A stretch of 31,217 nt of DNA from Sandaracinobacteroides sp031425455 (GTDB taxonomy: Bacteria > Pseudomonadota > Alphaproteobacteria > Sphingomonadales > Sphingomonadaceae), in contig JANPJJ010000151.1 in NCBI GenBank assembly GCA_031425455.1, forward strand, positions 1-31,217. Reading direction: 5' to 3'. Position numbers and translations under genes: made by a program. Each line of letters starts with the position of its first letter. Positions within the stretch are counted from its first letter, which is position 1. The notes beneath the pieces are model-generated. The model did no database searches. It had not been told where the DNA came from and saw only the letters and a list, made by a program, of their open reading frames with translations. Of the stretch, positions 16,283 through 23,762 are shown one piece after another.

Positions 16283-19027
16283 ATGCAGCGCAGAAGCTTC
16301 GCACTTTGCTCGGTGTCGACCGCGGTCCTGATGTGGGCGTCCGCTTCGCTGGCCCAGGAAGCCCAGCCAGCCCCCGGCCAGCCTGCACAGGCCCAGCCGA
16401 CAGCGGACCAGCTCGCTGCCGCCGACACCACAGTCGATGATGGCGCCATCGACATCGTGGTCACCGGTATCCGCGAGAGCCTCCGCTCGGCGCAGTCGGT
16501 CAAGCGCAACTCGGTCCAGATCGTCGATTCCATCGTCGCCGAGGATATCGGCAAGCTTCCCGACATCGCCCTGTCCGACACCGCGGCGCGGATCGTCGGG
16601 GTCCAGGTCGACCGCGGCGGCGGGGAAGCCGGTCGGGTGCTGGTGCGCGGCCTCCCCGATTTCACCACCACCTACAACGGCCGCGAGATTTTCACCGCCG
16701 AAACCCGCGTCGTCGCGCTGCAGGATTTTCCGTCCGCCGGGATCGCCGCGCTAGACGTGTTCAAGACCTCGACCGCCGATCTGGTGGAGCCCGGCCTCGC
16801 CGGCCTTATCAACGTCCGCTCGCGCCGCCCGTTCGATTTCGACGGCTTCGAAGTCAGCGGCACCGTCTATGGCCTCTACACCAAACAGGCCGACAAGATT
16901 ACGCCGAACGGCAACCTGCTCGTCACCGGCCGCTGGGACACCGGCATGGGCGAGATCGGCGCCCTGGTAAACGTCTCCTACACCAGGCTGCGCTATCTCG
17001 ACTCCACGCGCGAAAATACCGACTTCATCGCCGACCCGGTGCTCAACGGCACACGTTACCGCTTCCCCGACGTGCAGCGCATCTTCTACGGCTCGGGCGA
17101 CCGCACCCGCCCTTCGGTCAACGCCGCCCTGCAATGGGCCCCTACGCCCGATCTCGAATTCTATCTCGAAGGCCTCTACCAGGGTTTCCGCAACAAGATC
17201 TCCGACCATTTCATCAACGTGCCGCTGTGGGGTGGCTCGTCCTACTCCAACCTCGTCACCCGAGGCGGCACCAACCAGCTGCAAAGCGGCACCGTGGTGA
17301 ACCCCAACCGCCCGGACGGCTTCCAGGGCGGCACCTATAACAAGACCGACACCTACCAGTTCGCCGTCGGCGGCCGCTGGATTCGCGACGGGCTGACCGT
17401 CAGCGCCGACCTGGCGCGCACCGACAGCACCTTCACCGGCTCCACCGCCAGCGTCGACTATGCCTTCGCCTCGCCGCAGACCGTCAACTTCAACCTCGAT
17501 GTCCCGCGCGAGGACGGCGGCGCCGAGTTCGAGCTGGTCGGCTTCGACAACGCCAACCCGGCCAACTACATCTATCGCGGCTTCTACGAGGAAGCCCAGC
17601 AGGCCAAGGGCAAGGACACCCAGGCCCGCCTCGACGTCAGCTACGAACCCGAGGTACCGTTCCTGTCGAAGGTGGAGGCCGGCGTGCGCTATGTGAACCG
17701 CGACGCGAACCGCGAGTTCGGCAACCGCTATTGGAACTTCGAAGGCAACCGCATCCCGATCACCGGCGTGCCGCTGGACTACCAGTTGTTCGACGCCGGC
17801 TTCCGCGGCAGCGACGTGCAGCAGTTCCGCAACTGGCTGGCCCCCACTTACGAAAGCATCCGCGCCAATCTAGTGCAGTTGCGCCAGTTCAACCGGGCGC
17901 TCGGCGGCACCGTGTTCGGCCCTGCGTCGGACGACGCCGTCGCGCGCGACCCGCAGCAGACCTATGACGCCAACGAGAAGACGCTCGCCGGCTATGCCCA
18001 GATGCGGTACGAATTCGGGGGCGATATCCGGGTCGACGGCGCGCTCGGCCTGCGCGTGGTGCGCACCGACCTGTCGATCGACGGCACGTCCAATGTCGAA
18101 GGCGTGCTCACCCCGGTTTCGATCGACCGCGACTATGTCGACTGGCTGCCCAACGCAAGCGCCCGCATCCGCTTCAACGACCGGTTTCAGGTGCGGCTTG
18201 CCGCCACCAAGACCCGCACGCGCCCGAACTTCGCGCAGCTCAATCCCTCAGCCAGCCTCGGCGCCCCGCCAACCGCCTGCGATCCGGGCCAATCCGACCC
18301 GTTCGCCTGCGCCCGGAGCGGCGGGGGCGGCAACCCGTTCCTGAACCCCTTCAAGTCGAACAACTATGATGCGTCGGTGGAATATTATTTCTCCCCCACC
18401 GGGTTCGCCTCGGTGGCGATCTTCCGCCGCGATCTCGATGGGTTCTTCCAGAACCTGGAAACGCGCTATGTCGATCCGACGCTCGGGCCGATCCGCGTGA
18501 CGGCGCCGGTAAACTCGGGCAAGGGCCGCATCGACGGCGCCGAGGCCCAGCTCACCACCTTCTTCGACATGGAAGGGCTTCCCGCCTGGGCCCGCTCCTT
18601 CGGGGTGCAGGGCAACATCACCTATCTCGATGCGAAAACCGGCTTCCCCAACGCCGCCGGCGAGTTCCAGCTCGACCGCATCCTCGGCGTCTCGAAATGG
18701 GCGTGGAACCTGGCCGCTTTCTACGAAAATGCCGGCTTCTCGACCCGCCTGTCCTACAATCATCGCGGCAGCTATCTCGCCACCCGGCAGGACCGGGGCG
18801 ACGACCTCTACACCGAAACCGTGCAGCCGATCGGCCGGCTCGACCTGTCGGCCAGCTTCGACGTGTTCGAGAATCTGACGATCTTCGGCGACTGGACCAA
18901 TATCCTCGGCACGCCGTTCCGCTCCACCCTCACGTCGAACCGCAACAACGCCGGCGAAGCCAGCTACCCCCGCTTCGTCCGGTTCGAGGAAACAACGGTC
19001 TCGCTGGGCGCGCGCTTCCGCTTCTGA
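16283..19027 (+). CDS. TonB-dependent outer-membrane receptor (Caulobacter/Xanthomonas type)
   Basis: A 914-residue outer-membrane transporter. A signal peptide ends at SLA-QE (residue 24), then a Q/A/P-rich linker leads to the TonB box IDIVVTG at 56-62. The plug follows (SVKRNSVQIVDSIVAEDIGKLPD, GVQVDRGGGEAGRVLVRGLPDF), then a 22-strand-type barrel ending in the terminal aromatic ARFRF needed for outer-membrane assembly. This subfamily is associated in sphingomonads and caulobacters with uptake of plant-type oligosaccharides, consistent with neighbouring GH5 and GH43 enzymes. The ATG at 16283 has AAGGGGAG 6 bases upstream; a second ATG at 16278 is out of frame. A candidate operator precedes it. 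Substrate is inferred from context as galactose-containing oligosaccharides. Confidence 0.93.
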   Translation: MQRRSFALCSVSTAVLMWASASLAQEAQPAPGQPAQAQPTADQLAAADTTVDDGAIDIVVTGIRESLRSAQSVKRNSVQIVDSIVAEDIGKLPDIALSDTAARIVGVQVDRGGGEAGRVLVRGLPDFTTTYNGREIFTAETRVVALQDFPSAGIAALDVFKTSTADLVEPGLAGLINVRSRRPFDFDGFEVSGTVYGLYTKQADKITPNGNLLVTGRWDTGMGEIGALVNVSYTRLRYLDSTRENTDFIADPVLNGTRYRFPDVQRIFYGSGDRTRPSVNAALQWAPTPDLEFYLEGLYQGFRNKISDHFINVPLWGGSSYSNLVTRGGTNQLQSGTVVNPNRPDGFQGGTYNKTDTYQFAVGGRWIRDGLTVSADLARTDSTFTGSTASVDYAFASPQTVNFNLDVPREDGGAEFELVGFDNANPANYIYRGFYEEAQQAKGKDTQARLDVSYEPEVPFLSKVEAGVRYVNRDANREFGNRYWNFEGNRIPITGVPLDYQLFDAGFRGSDVQQFRNWLAPTYESIRANLVQLRQFNRALGGTVFGPASDDAVARDPQQTYDANEKTLAGYAQMRYEFGGDIRVDGALGLRVVRTDLSIDGTSNVEGVLTPVSIDRDYVDWLPNASARIRFNDRFQVRLAATKTRTRPNFAQLNPSASLGAPPTACDPGQSDPFACARSGGGGNPFLNPFKSNNYDASVEYYFSPTGFASVAIFRRDLDGFFQNLETRYVDPTLGPIRVTAPVNSGKGRIDGAEAQLTTFFDMEGLPAWARSFGVQGNITYLDAKTGFPNAAGEFQLDRILGVSKWAWNLAAFYENAGFSTRLSYNHRGSYLATRQDRGDDLYTETVQPIGRLDLSASFDVFENLTIFGDWTNILGTPFRSTLTSNRNNAGEASYPRFVRFEETTVSLGARFRF

Positions 19028-19036
19028 GGCTTGTCT

Positions 19037-19372
19037 TCAACGCCCCTGCATGTTCGCATGGCCGGGAGGGAGCTGGACCTCCAGGCTTTCCAGTTTGTCG
19101 ATCAGCCAGATCTGGCAGCTGAGCCGGCTGGTCGGGCCAACATGGGCGGTAAAGTCCAGCATGTCTTCCTCATGCGCCGTGGGCGGCGGCAGCAGCGGAA
19201 GATGCCGTGCAGAGACAAGCACATGGCAGGTGGAGCAGGCCATCGCCCCTTCGCAGGTCCCCTCCAGCGGCAGGCCGAGCCGCTGCGCGACGTCCAGCAG
19301 CCGGACGTCGGGGCCGGCTTCCACCTCGGCTGCAAGGCCGCCGTCCGAATTGAGGAAGCGCACCCGCGTCAT
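19037..19372 (-). CDS. 2Fe-2S ferredoxin, adrenodoxin type
   Basis: A 111-residue electron carrier with the vertebrate/bacterial-type [2Fe-2S] cysteine pattern: C-EGAMA-C-ST-C-HVLV followed by C in RLSCQIWL. AHEEDMLDF and TSRLSCQ match the ISC-type/adrenodoxin subgroup rather than plant-type ferredoxins. In that subgroup the protein gives electrons to iron-sulfur cluster assembly or to monooxygenases. Its ATG shares a base with the stop of the preceding cysteine desulfurase gene (TGATG), so it is translationally coupled. This supports a role in cluster assembly or sulfur transfer. The gene converges on the TonB receptor gene with only 9 bases between the stops. Confidence 0.92.
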   Translation of the reverse strand: MTRVRFLNSDGGLAAEVEAGPDVRLLDVAQRLGLPLEGTCEGAMACSTCHVLVSARHLPLLPPPTAHEEDMLDFTAHVGPTSRLSCQIWLIDKLESLEVQLPPGHANMQGR

Positions 19373-20535
19373 CAGGCAGCGTCGCGTTGAAGGCTGCGGA
19401 TCGCTGCAACCAGGTCGTCCATCGCAGCTTCGAGCGTTTCCGCTGGTAGCGTGCGGTTCCAGCCGAGCCGCAGCGTCTGCCTGGCCGCGACCGCGGACAG
19501 GCCGATTGCCGCCAGCACATGGCTGGGGCGCCCCGATCCCGACGAACAGGCCGCTCCGGAGGCCAGCGCCAGATGCGGCAGCCGGGCGATCAGCCGCCCG
19601 GCATCGACGCCGGGGAAGGTGACGTTGAGGTTGCCGGGCCAACGGTGCGGGCCGGCCGGGTCGGGCCCGTTGACGATGTGCGGAACCGCGCCGAGCTTCG
19701 CCAGCGCGAGCGCCATCAGCGCCCGCGCATGCGACTGCTCGGCAACCGGGTCCGAGCCCCGTGCAGCGGCCGCGAACCCGGCGGCAAGCGCCGGAGACTG
19801 GGTGCCCGATCGCAGGCCCGCTTCCTGCCCGCCGCCATCCTGCTGCGGCCGCATCGGCGTCCCTGGCCGCACCCACAGCGCGCCGATGCCCTTGGGGCCG
19901 TGCAGCTTGTGCGCCGACAGGCTGACAAGGTCGGCGCCCATGCCGCCGCAGTCGATCTTGCCGAACGCCTGCGCTGCATCGCTGTGGAACAGCGCCCCAT
20001 GGGCATGGGCCATGGCGGCAAGCTCCCCGATCGGCCAGAGGCTCCCGATCTCGTTGTTCACGCGCATCGCCGACACCAGCGCCACATCGGGGCCCAGCGT
20101 CTCGGCATAGGCGTCCAGATTGGGCAGGCCTTCGGGCGTGACCGGCAGGATCGTAACCGGGGCGCCGCCGCGCTCCAGATGGCGCGCGGTCTCCAGCACG
20201 CAGCTGTGCTCGGTGGCGAAGGTAACGAGGCGCGGCCGGTCGCTCGCCGCCATTGCCCCTTTCAGCGCAAGATTGTTGGCCTCGGTCGCCCCGGAGGTGA
20301 AAAGCAGGCCCTCGGGCGCCTCGCCCAGCCGCCCTGCCACCAGGGTCCGTGCCGCCTCCAGCGCCGCCTTCGCCCGCCGCCCGCCGCGGTGGGCGCTGTG
20401 CGGGTTCCAGTGGCCCTGCTCGAGCCAGGGCAGCATCGCTGCCAGCGCTTCGGGGGCAAGCGGCGTCGTCGCCTGCGCGTCGAGATCGATCAACTCGGGC
20501 AACCCCGATCCAGCGGGCCCAGATCTAGGCAGCAC
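19372..20535 (-). CDS. Cysteine desulfurase, second of a tandem pair
   Basis: A PLP enzyme of the NifS/IscS class that removes sulfur from cysteine as an enzyme-bound persulfide. PLP-binding landmarks are TSGATEANNLALKG, TEHSCVLE, VNNEIG, HSDAAQAFGKID and the Schiff-base lysine in SLSAHKLHGPKGIGAL. The persulfide cysteine is in LASGAACSSGSGRPSHVL. The long frame opens with GTG at 20535, overlapping the previous gene by 11 bases, but that GTG has no convincing ribosome site. Family N-termini (IDLDAQATTPL) fit a TTG near 20493 better, so the first ~14 residues are doubtful. It is coupled to the ferredoxin by TGATG. It differs clearly from its upstream partner, so it is not a recent duplicate. 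Confidence 0.9.
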   Translation of the reverse strand: MLPRSGPAGSGLPELIDLDAQATTPLAPEALAAMLPWLEQGHWNPHSAHRGGRRAKAALEAARTLVAGRLGEAPEGLLFTSGATEANNLALKGAMAASDRPRLVTFATEHSCVLETARHLERGGAPVTILPVTPEGLPNLDAYAETLGPDVALVSAMRVNNEIGSLWPIGELAAMAHAHGALFHSDAAQAFGKIDCGGMGADLVSLSAHKLHGPKGIGALWVRPGTPMRPQQDGGGQEAGLRSGTQSPALAAGFAAAARGSDPVAEQSHARALMALALAKLGAVPHIVNGPDPAGPHRWPGNLNVTFPGVDAGRLIARLPHLALASGAACSSGSGRPSHVLAAIGLSAVAARQTLRLGWNRTLPAETLEAAMDDLVAAIRSLQRDAA

Positions 20536-21598
20536 GGGCGCGCGCCGTCAGCGGCAGCCATGCTGCCAGGAACCGGTCGATGTCGGCCGCCGTCGTGGAC
20601 CAGCCGGTCGAAATCCTGAGCGACTCCCCAGCTGCCCCGGTCAATCCCATCGCCGCAAGCGTCGGCGACGGCTTCAGCGTGCCCGACGAACAAGCCGCCC
20701 CCTGGCTGACGGCAACCCCCGCCAGGTCGAGTGCCATCAGCTGGGTGGCGGCGGGGAGCCCCGGCAGATGCAGGCTGGTGATCGTGGGAAGCCGCGCCGC
20801 GCCTGCCCCGTTCACCCGCGCTCCCGCTGCCAACGCCGCCGATTCCAGCCGGGCCTGCAACGCGGCCGCCCGCTCGGGAAAGCCGACATCCCAGGCATCG
20901 AGCGCGGCGGCAAACCCCAACACGCCCAGCAGATTCTCGGTCCCCGCGCGCCAGCCCGCTTCCTGCCCGCCGCCGCGCTGCGCGGCGTGGAACCGGTCCT
21001 TGCAGCGCACGATCAGGGCGCCCACGCCGGCGGGGCCGCCCAGCTTGTGCGCGGAAACCGCGGCGAAATCGGCGCCGGCTGGAAGCGCCAGCTTGCCGGC
21101 AGACTGCACGCAATCGGCAACCAGCCGCCCGCCCGCCGCATGGACGGTGCGTGCGATGGTGCCGAGGTCCTGCACTACCCCGGTTTCGTTGTTGGCGTGC
21201 TGCACCGCGACAAGCCCGCCATCAGCAAGGCCGGGCAGCTGCACCCGGCCCTCCGCATCGACCGTCATCCGGACGGCGCCGGGCGCCGCCTCCAGCACGG
21301 CGGCATGCTCGGTCGCGCCCACAAATCGCGCGCTCGCTTGCGCCCCGTTCAGCGCCAGCGCCAGCGCCTCGGTGCCGCCGCTGGTGAAGACGATCGAATC
21401 AGCCGGCACCTGGAAGAAGCCGGCAACGGTCTCGCGTGCCTTGTTCAGCGCCCGGCGCGCGGCCCGGCCCGGCCCGTGCACCGAAGAAGGGTTGGCCCAT
21501 TCGCCGCTGCCGAGCCGCGCGGCGGCGGCGGCCATCGCAGCCGCGGCGGCGGGGTGCAACGGCGCGGTCGCAGCCCAGTCCAGATAGGCCGGGCTCAC
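20525..21598 (-). CDS. Cysteine desulfurase, first of a tandem pair
   Basis: A 357-residue NifS-like class V aminotransferase. It has YLDWAATAPLHPA at the N-terminus, FTSGGTEALALALNG, ATEHAAVLE, ANNETGVVQDLG, the PLP lysine in VSAHKLGGPAGVGAL and the active cysteine in VSQGAACSSGTLKPSPTL, so it should be catalytically competent. It is shorter and more divergent than the second copy, for example DCVQSAGKL where the second has DAAQAFGKI. The start is GTG at 21598. It has no ribosome site of its own; instead the GTG overlaps the TGA of an 11-codon leader ORF (GTGA) that carries an excellent one, so translation is probably re-initiated. Two desulfurases in one operon suggest separate sulfur acceptors or a heteromer. 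Confidence 0.9.
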   Translation of the reverse strand: MSPAYLDWAATAPLHPAAAAAMAAAAARLGSGEWANPSSVHGPGRAARRALNKARETVAGFFQVPADSIVFTSGGTEALALALNGAQASARFVGATEHAAVLEAAPGAVRMTVDAEGRVQLPGLADGGLVAVQHANNETGVVQDLGTIARTVHAAGGRLVADCVQSAGKLALPAGADFAAVSAHKLGGPAGVGALIVRCKDRFHAAQRGGGQEAGWRAGTENLLGVLGFAAALDAWDVGFPERAAALQARLESAALAAGARVNGAGAARLPTITSLHLPGLPAATQLMALDLAGVAVSQGAACSSGTLKPSPTLAAMGLTGAAGESLRISTGWSTTAADIDRFLAAWLPLTARARAA

Positions 21599-21630
21599 CG
21601 GCGCCCCGTCATCATGCTTGCAATTTTCAT
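21595..21630 (-). CDS. 11-residue leader peptide ORF coupled to the first cysteine desulfurase
   Basis: ATG at 21630 opens MKIASMMTGRR and stops at a TGA overlapping the desulfurase GTG by 3 bases (GTGA). The ATG is preceded at a 4-base spacing by AAGGAGGTG, almost a full anti-16S complement, while the desulfurase GTG itself has none. Translation of the leader and re-initiation at the overlap is the simplest reading. The peptide has no cysteine but four basic residues and three methionines. It could be purely a ribosome loader, or a sensing leader. No known peptide is recognised. Confidence 0.6.
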   Translation of the reverse strand: MKIASMMTGRR

Positions 21631-21633
21631 GGC

Positions 21634-21642
21634 CACCTCCTT
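21634..21642 (-). promoter_or_regulatory. Near-consensus Shine-Dalgarno of the leader ORF
   Basis: AAGGAGGTG (coding strand) is the strongest ribosome site noticed in the window, with GCC plus one base before the ATG at 21630. It decides that translation of this operon begins at the short leader rather than at the desulfurase GTG. The preceding GGCTATAAG also resembles a -10 hexamer, but that would leave an unusually short 5' leader. Confidence 0.65.
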
Positions 21643-21728
21643 ATAGCCGCGCTCTTTCATCCGTGCCACGCCCGGCCACCGGCCGGCCCTGGCCATTCAG
21701 CCCAACGACCAGCGCTAAGGACCTATTC

Positions 21729-22376
21729 GTGCCGGAAGTCATCTTTCCAGGACCCGAGGGGCGCCTGCAAGGGCGGTATCAGCCGGTGGGGAAGCCCCGC
21801 CCGCCCGTCGCCATCGTGCTGCACCCGCACCCGCAGTCGGGCGGGACCATGAACAACGCGATCACGCTGGCGCTCTACCAGATGTTCGTGAAACGCGGCT
21901 TTGCAACGCTTCGCTTCAACTTCCGCGGCGTCGGCCGGTCCGAGGGCGTGTTCGACAATGGCGTCGGCGAACTGTCCGATGCCGCCTCCGCGCTCGACTG
22001 GCTGCAGGCGATGAACCCGGAAAGCGCGGGAACCTGGGTTGCCGGCTACAGCTTCGGCGCCTGGATCGGCATGCAGCTCCTGATGCGGCGGCCCGAAGTG
22101 AAGGGCTTCATCTCGATCGCACCGCCGGCCAACCTCTATGATTTCGGCTTCCTGGCGCCCTGCCCTTCCAGCGGCATCATCGTGCAGGGAACCGGTGACG
22201 AGGTCGTGACCGAGCCAGCGGTGCAGAAGCTCGTCGACAAGCTGAAGACCCAGCGTCATATCACCATCGATTACGAGAAGGTGGAGGGCGCGAATCACTT
22301 CTTCGCCGGAGAAATGGATGAAATGATGGGCACGGTGGAGGCCTATCTTGACCGACGACTAGCCAGCGGTCGATAG
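21729..22376 (+). CDS. Alpha/beta hydrolase (COG2945-like)
   Basis: A 215-residue cytoplasmic alpha/beta hydrolase. It has an oxyanion-loop block VLHPHPQSGGTMNN, a FNFRGVGRSEG strand-loop, the nucleophile elbow GYSFGAW (GxSxG), an acid Asp in GTGDEVV and a late His in GANHFF, so the triad looks complete. Natural substrate is unknown; the family has been linked only loosely to esterase or dienelactone-hydrolase activity. The start is GTG at 21729 with TAAGGA 7 bases upstream; earlier in-frame codons would reach into the divergent desulfurase leader. It shares a ~98-bp divergent promoter region with the desulfurase operon and ends 24 bases before a strong terminator. Such a hydrolase next to paired desulfurases may be conserved in sphingomonads, but that is from memory and unverified. 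Confidence 0.87.
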   Translation: MPEVIFPGPEGRLQGRYQPVGKPRPPVAIVLHPHPQSGGTMNNAITLALYQMFVKRGFATLRFNFRGVGRSEGVFDNGVGELSDAASALDWLQAMNPESAGTWVAGYSFGAWIGMQLLMRRPEVKGFISIAPPANLYDFGFLAPCPSSGIIVQGTGDEVVTEPAVQKLVDKLKTQRHITIDYEKVEGANHFFAGEMDEMMGTVEAYLDRRLASGR

Positions 22377-22399
22377 CTTCAACGGTTTGATATAAAACG

Positions 22400-22428
22400 A
22401 AAAAGCCCGGCTTCGGCCGGGCTTTTTT
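22400..22428 (+). terminator. Intrinsic terminator after the hydrolase gene
   Basis: AAGCCCGGC-TTCG-GCCGGGCTT forms a GC-rich stem with a stable UUCG tetraloop, followed by TTTTTT and preceded by an A-run, so it could work in both directions. It lies 24 bases after the hydrolase stop. Confidence 0.92.
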
Positions 22429-22492
22429 GTGGGCTCGCGAGGAGCGCGCCCTGATGCGGGGGGAATACTATAACGAATTTGGTTGCGGTTTT

Positions 22493-22521
22493 ATGACAGC
22501 TCATTGACACATTTGCGACAT
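22493..22521 (+). promoter_or_regulatory. Three 11-bp-phased TGACA-type direct repeats upstream of the first UrcA gene
   Basis: The 7-mers ATGACAG (22493), TTGACAC (22504) and GCGACAT (22515) start exactly 11 bases apart and share GACA at identical positions. Tandem 7-mers on one helical face are the binding geometry of PhoB/OmpR-family response regulators. They lie about 115 bases before the start codon. Confidence 0.55.
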
Positions 22522-22636
22522 AGGCATAGCTTGCTCTCGAGGGAACCCGTTGCCCGGTCCGGCGCGGTTGGAGGACCATCGGACCAGTACCGGCAACATG
22601 GTGCGCCCTTCGCGTTGATGAAGGAGCATGATTGTG

Positions 22637-22969
22637 ATGACGACAAAGACCTTTCTCATCCTTGTCGCAGCCGCCGCGCTGGCAAGCCCGGCCATGGCGG
22701 CGGAACCGATCGGCGATAGTCCGGCTGCCGTGCGCCAGGTGCATTTTGCCGACCTGAACCTCGAAAGCGATGCCGGGCGCGCCACGCTCGAACGGCGGCT
22801 CGACCGCGCCGTCAAGTCGCTTTGCGCCGTCAGCCCCGTTGCGCCCAGCCAGGCCGTCGCCGACGAACAGGCCCGCTGCGAAGCCGAGACCGCTGCGGCG
22901 ATCGGCGACCAGGTCGGCGCCGCCGTACGGGCCAACCGCGCCCGCGCCACCCGCACCGCCGGGCTATAA
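22637..22969 (+). CDS. UrcA family protein 1, secreted
   Basis: A 110-residue exported protein: signal peptide MTTKTFLILVAAAALASPAMA, then a short domain with the UrcA-family pattern VHFADLNLESDAGRATLERRLDRAVKSLC and a second cysteine in ARCEAET, likely forming a disulfide. The molecular function of UrcA proteins is unknown; Caulobacter urcA is known as a strongly uranium-responsive gene. Three in-frame starts are close together (ATG 22628, GTG 22634, ATG 22637). AAGGAG at 22621-22626 is too close to the first, so 22637 or 22634 is preferred. It is preceded by phased repeats and is followed by two similarly arranged small genes. Confidence 0.82.
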   Translation: MTTKTFLILVAAAALASPAMAAEPIGDSPAAVRQVHFADLNLESDAGRATLERRLDRAVKSLCAVSPVAPSQAVADEQARCEAETAAAIGDQVGAAVRANRARATRTAGL

Positions 22970-23027
22970 CATCGGCATCCGGGTTCGCGCCGAGTTCCTA
23001 GGACGTAAACTCATAAGTGCGAACCCG

Positions 23028-23049
23028 TTTTCACGCCCTTTTCACAGCG
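23028..23049 (+). promoter_or_regulatory. Two 11-bp TTTTCAC direct repeats upstream of the 43-residue ORF
   Basis: TTTTCACGCCC at 23028-23038 is followed without a gap by TTTTCACAGCG at 23039-23049. The exact 11-bp period and the TCACR core match the arrays before both UrcA genes. The array ends 79 bases before the start codon. Confidence 0.5.
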
Positions 23050-23128
23050 GGATACGCGGCCGCTTGACGCCCCGCGCGTAATTATCCCCTGAAGGTGCCG
23101 ATCGCGGTACCCCGACAGGAGGGTGACT

Positions 23129-23260
23129 ATGCTGCGACTGATCCTGGGCCATGTCCTGCTGGCAACCACGCTCCTCGGCGCGAATCTGCTCAAGCCCGAC
23201 AACAGCGTGCCGATCGACCCCCTGCCCGTCTACGCTTCCGCACTGGGCGCTCGACGCTGA
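23129..23260 (+). CDS. 43-residue hypothetical secreted or membrane peptide
   Basis: A short ORF with a strong ribosome site (AGGAGGG, 6 bases before the ATG). The product starts MLRLILGHVLLATTLLGANLL, a hydrophobic segment that could be a signal peptide or single membrane helix. A polar, proline-containing tail with KPDNSVPIDPLPVY follows, ending in GARR. There are no cysteines. I do not recognise it. Evidence for it being real is the ribosome site, the coherent hydrophobic-then-polar layout, and its own phased repeat pair in front. It sits between two UrcA genes transcribed the same way. Confidence 0.6.
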   Translation: MLRLILGHVLLATTLLGANLLKPDNSVPIDPLPVYASALGARR

Positions 23261-23267
23261 GATTCGT

Positions 23268-23332
23268 TTCTCACGCCGATACTCGCATTTCTGACGCACT
23301 TCTGACGCCCGTCTCACGCCAGCCTCACGCTG
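23268..23332 (+). promoter_or_regulatory. Array of 11-bp-phased CTSACGC direct repeats upstream of the second UrcA gene
   Basis: Four 10-mers of the form NYCTSACGCN begin at 23289, 23300, 23311 and 23322, exactly 11 bases apart. A fifth, TTCTCACGCC at 23268, lies 21 bases (about two turns) upstream. The core CTSACGC plus a 4-base spacer has the same architecture as a pho box. The array ends 88 bases before the UrcA start, similar to the spacing for the 43-residue ORF. Confidence 0.65.
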
Positions 23333-23420
23333 GGCTTGCGGGCCGCATGGCACAACGTCCCCATCGAACCGGCCCTGTTCCAAGGTGGATCTGGCCCGGG
23401 TCGACAACAGGAGACGTCAC

Positions 23421-23750
23421 ATGAACAAGTTCGCCAAGATCGCCTGGCTCGCCGGGCTCGTTGCCAGCATCGCCAGCGCGCCGTTCGCCGCCAACGCCGG
23501 GTCGGACCCTTATGCCCCCCCGAGCGTCAAGGTGTTCCACGGCGACCTCGACCTGGCCAGCGACGGCGGGGAAGCAACGCTGCAGCGCCGGATCGCCGCC
23601 GCCGTGCGCAAGGTCTGCCGCGGGCCGAGCATTGCCGTCCACAGCAACGCACAATGCCGCCGCAAGACCGCCGAGACCGTCGCGGCAAAGGTGGACGCTG
23701 CCGTGTTCGCTGCCAGCCAGCGCCGCAACCTGGAACTCGCCGCGCGGTGA
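23421..23750 (+). CDS. UrcA family protein 2, secreted
   Basis: A 109-residue paralogue of the UrcA protein at 22637. Its signal peptide ends near ANA, followed by the UrcA core VKVFHGDLDLASDGGEATLQRRIAAAVRKVC and a second cysteine in AQCRRKT. The ATG at 23421 has AGGAG 8 bases upstream. The two paralogues are clearly diverged outside the core, so the duplication is old. Function unknown. The gene is preceded by the longest of the phased repeat arrays and followed by a strong hairpin. Confidence 0.85.
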   Translation: MNKFAKIAWLAGLVASIASAPFAANAGSDPYAPPSVKVFHGDLDLASDGGEATLQRRIAAAVRKVCRGPSIAVHSNAQCRRKTAETVAAKVDAAVFAASQRRNLELAAR

Positions 23751-23762
23751 ACAGGCCGGGCC

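Noticed and set aside
23064..23084. TTGACG and TAATTA before the 43-aa ORF as a sigma-70 promoter
   Set aside because: The spacer is only 9 bases, too short for -35/-10 pairing.
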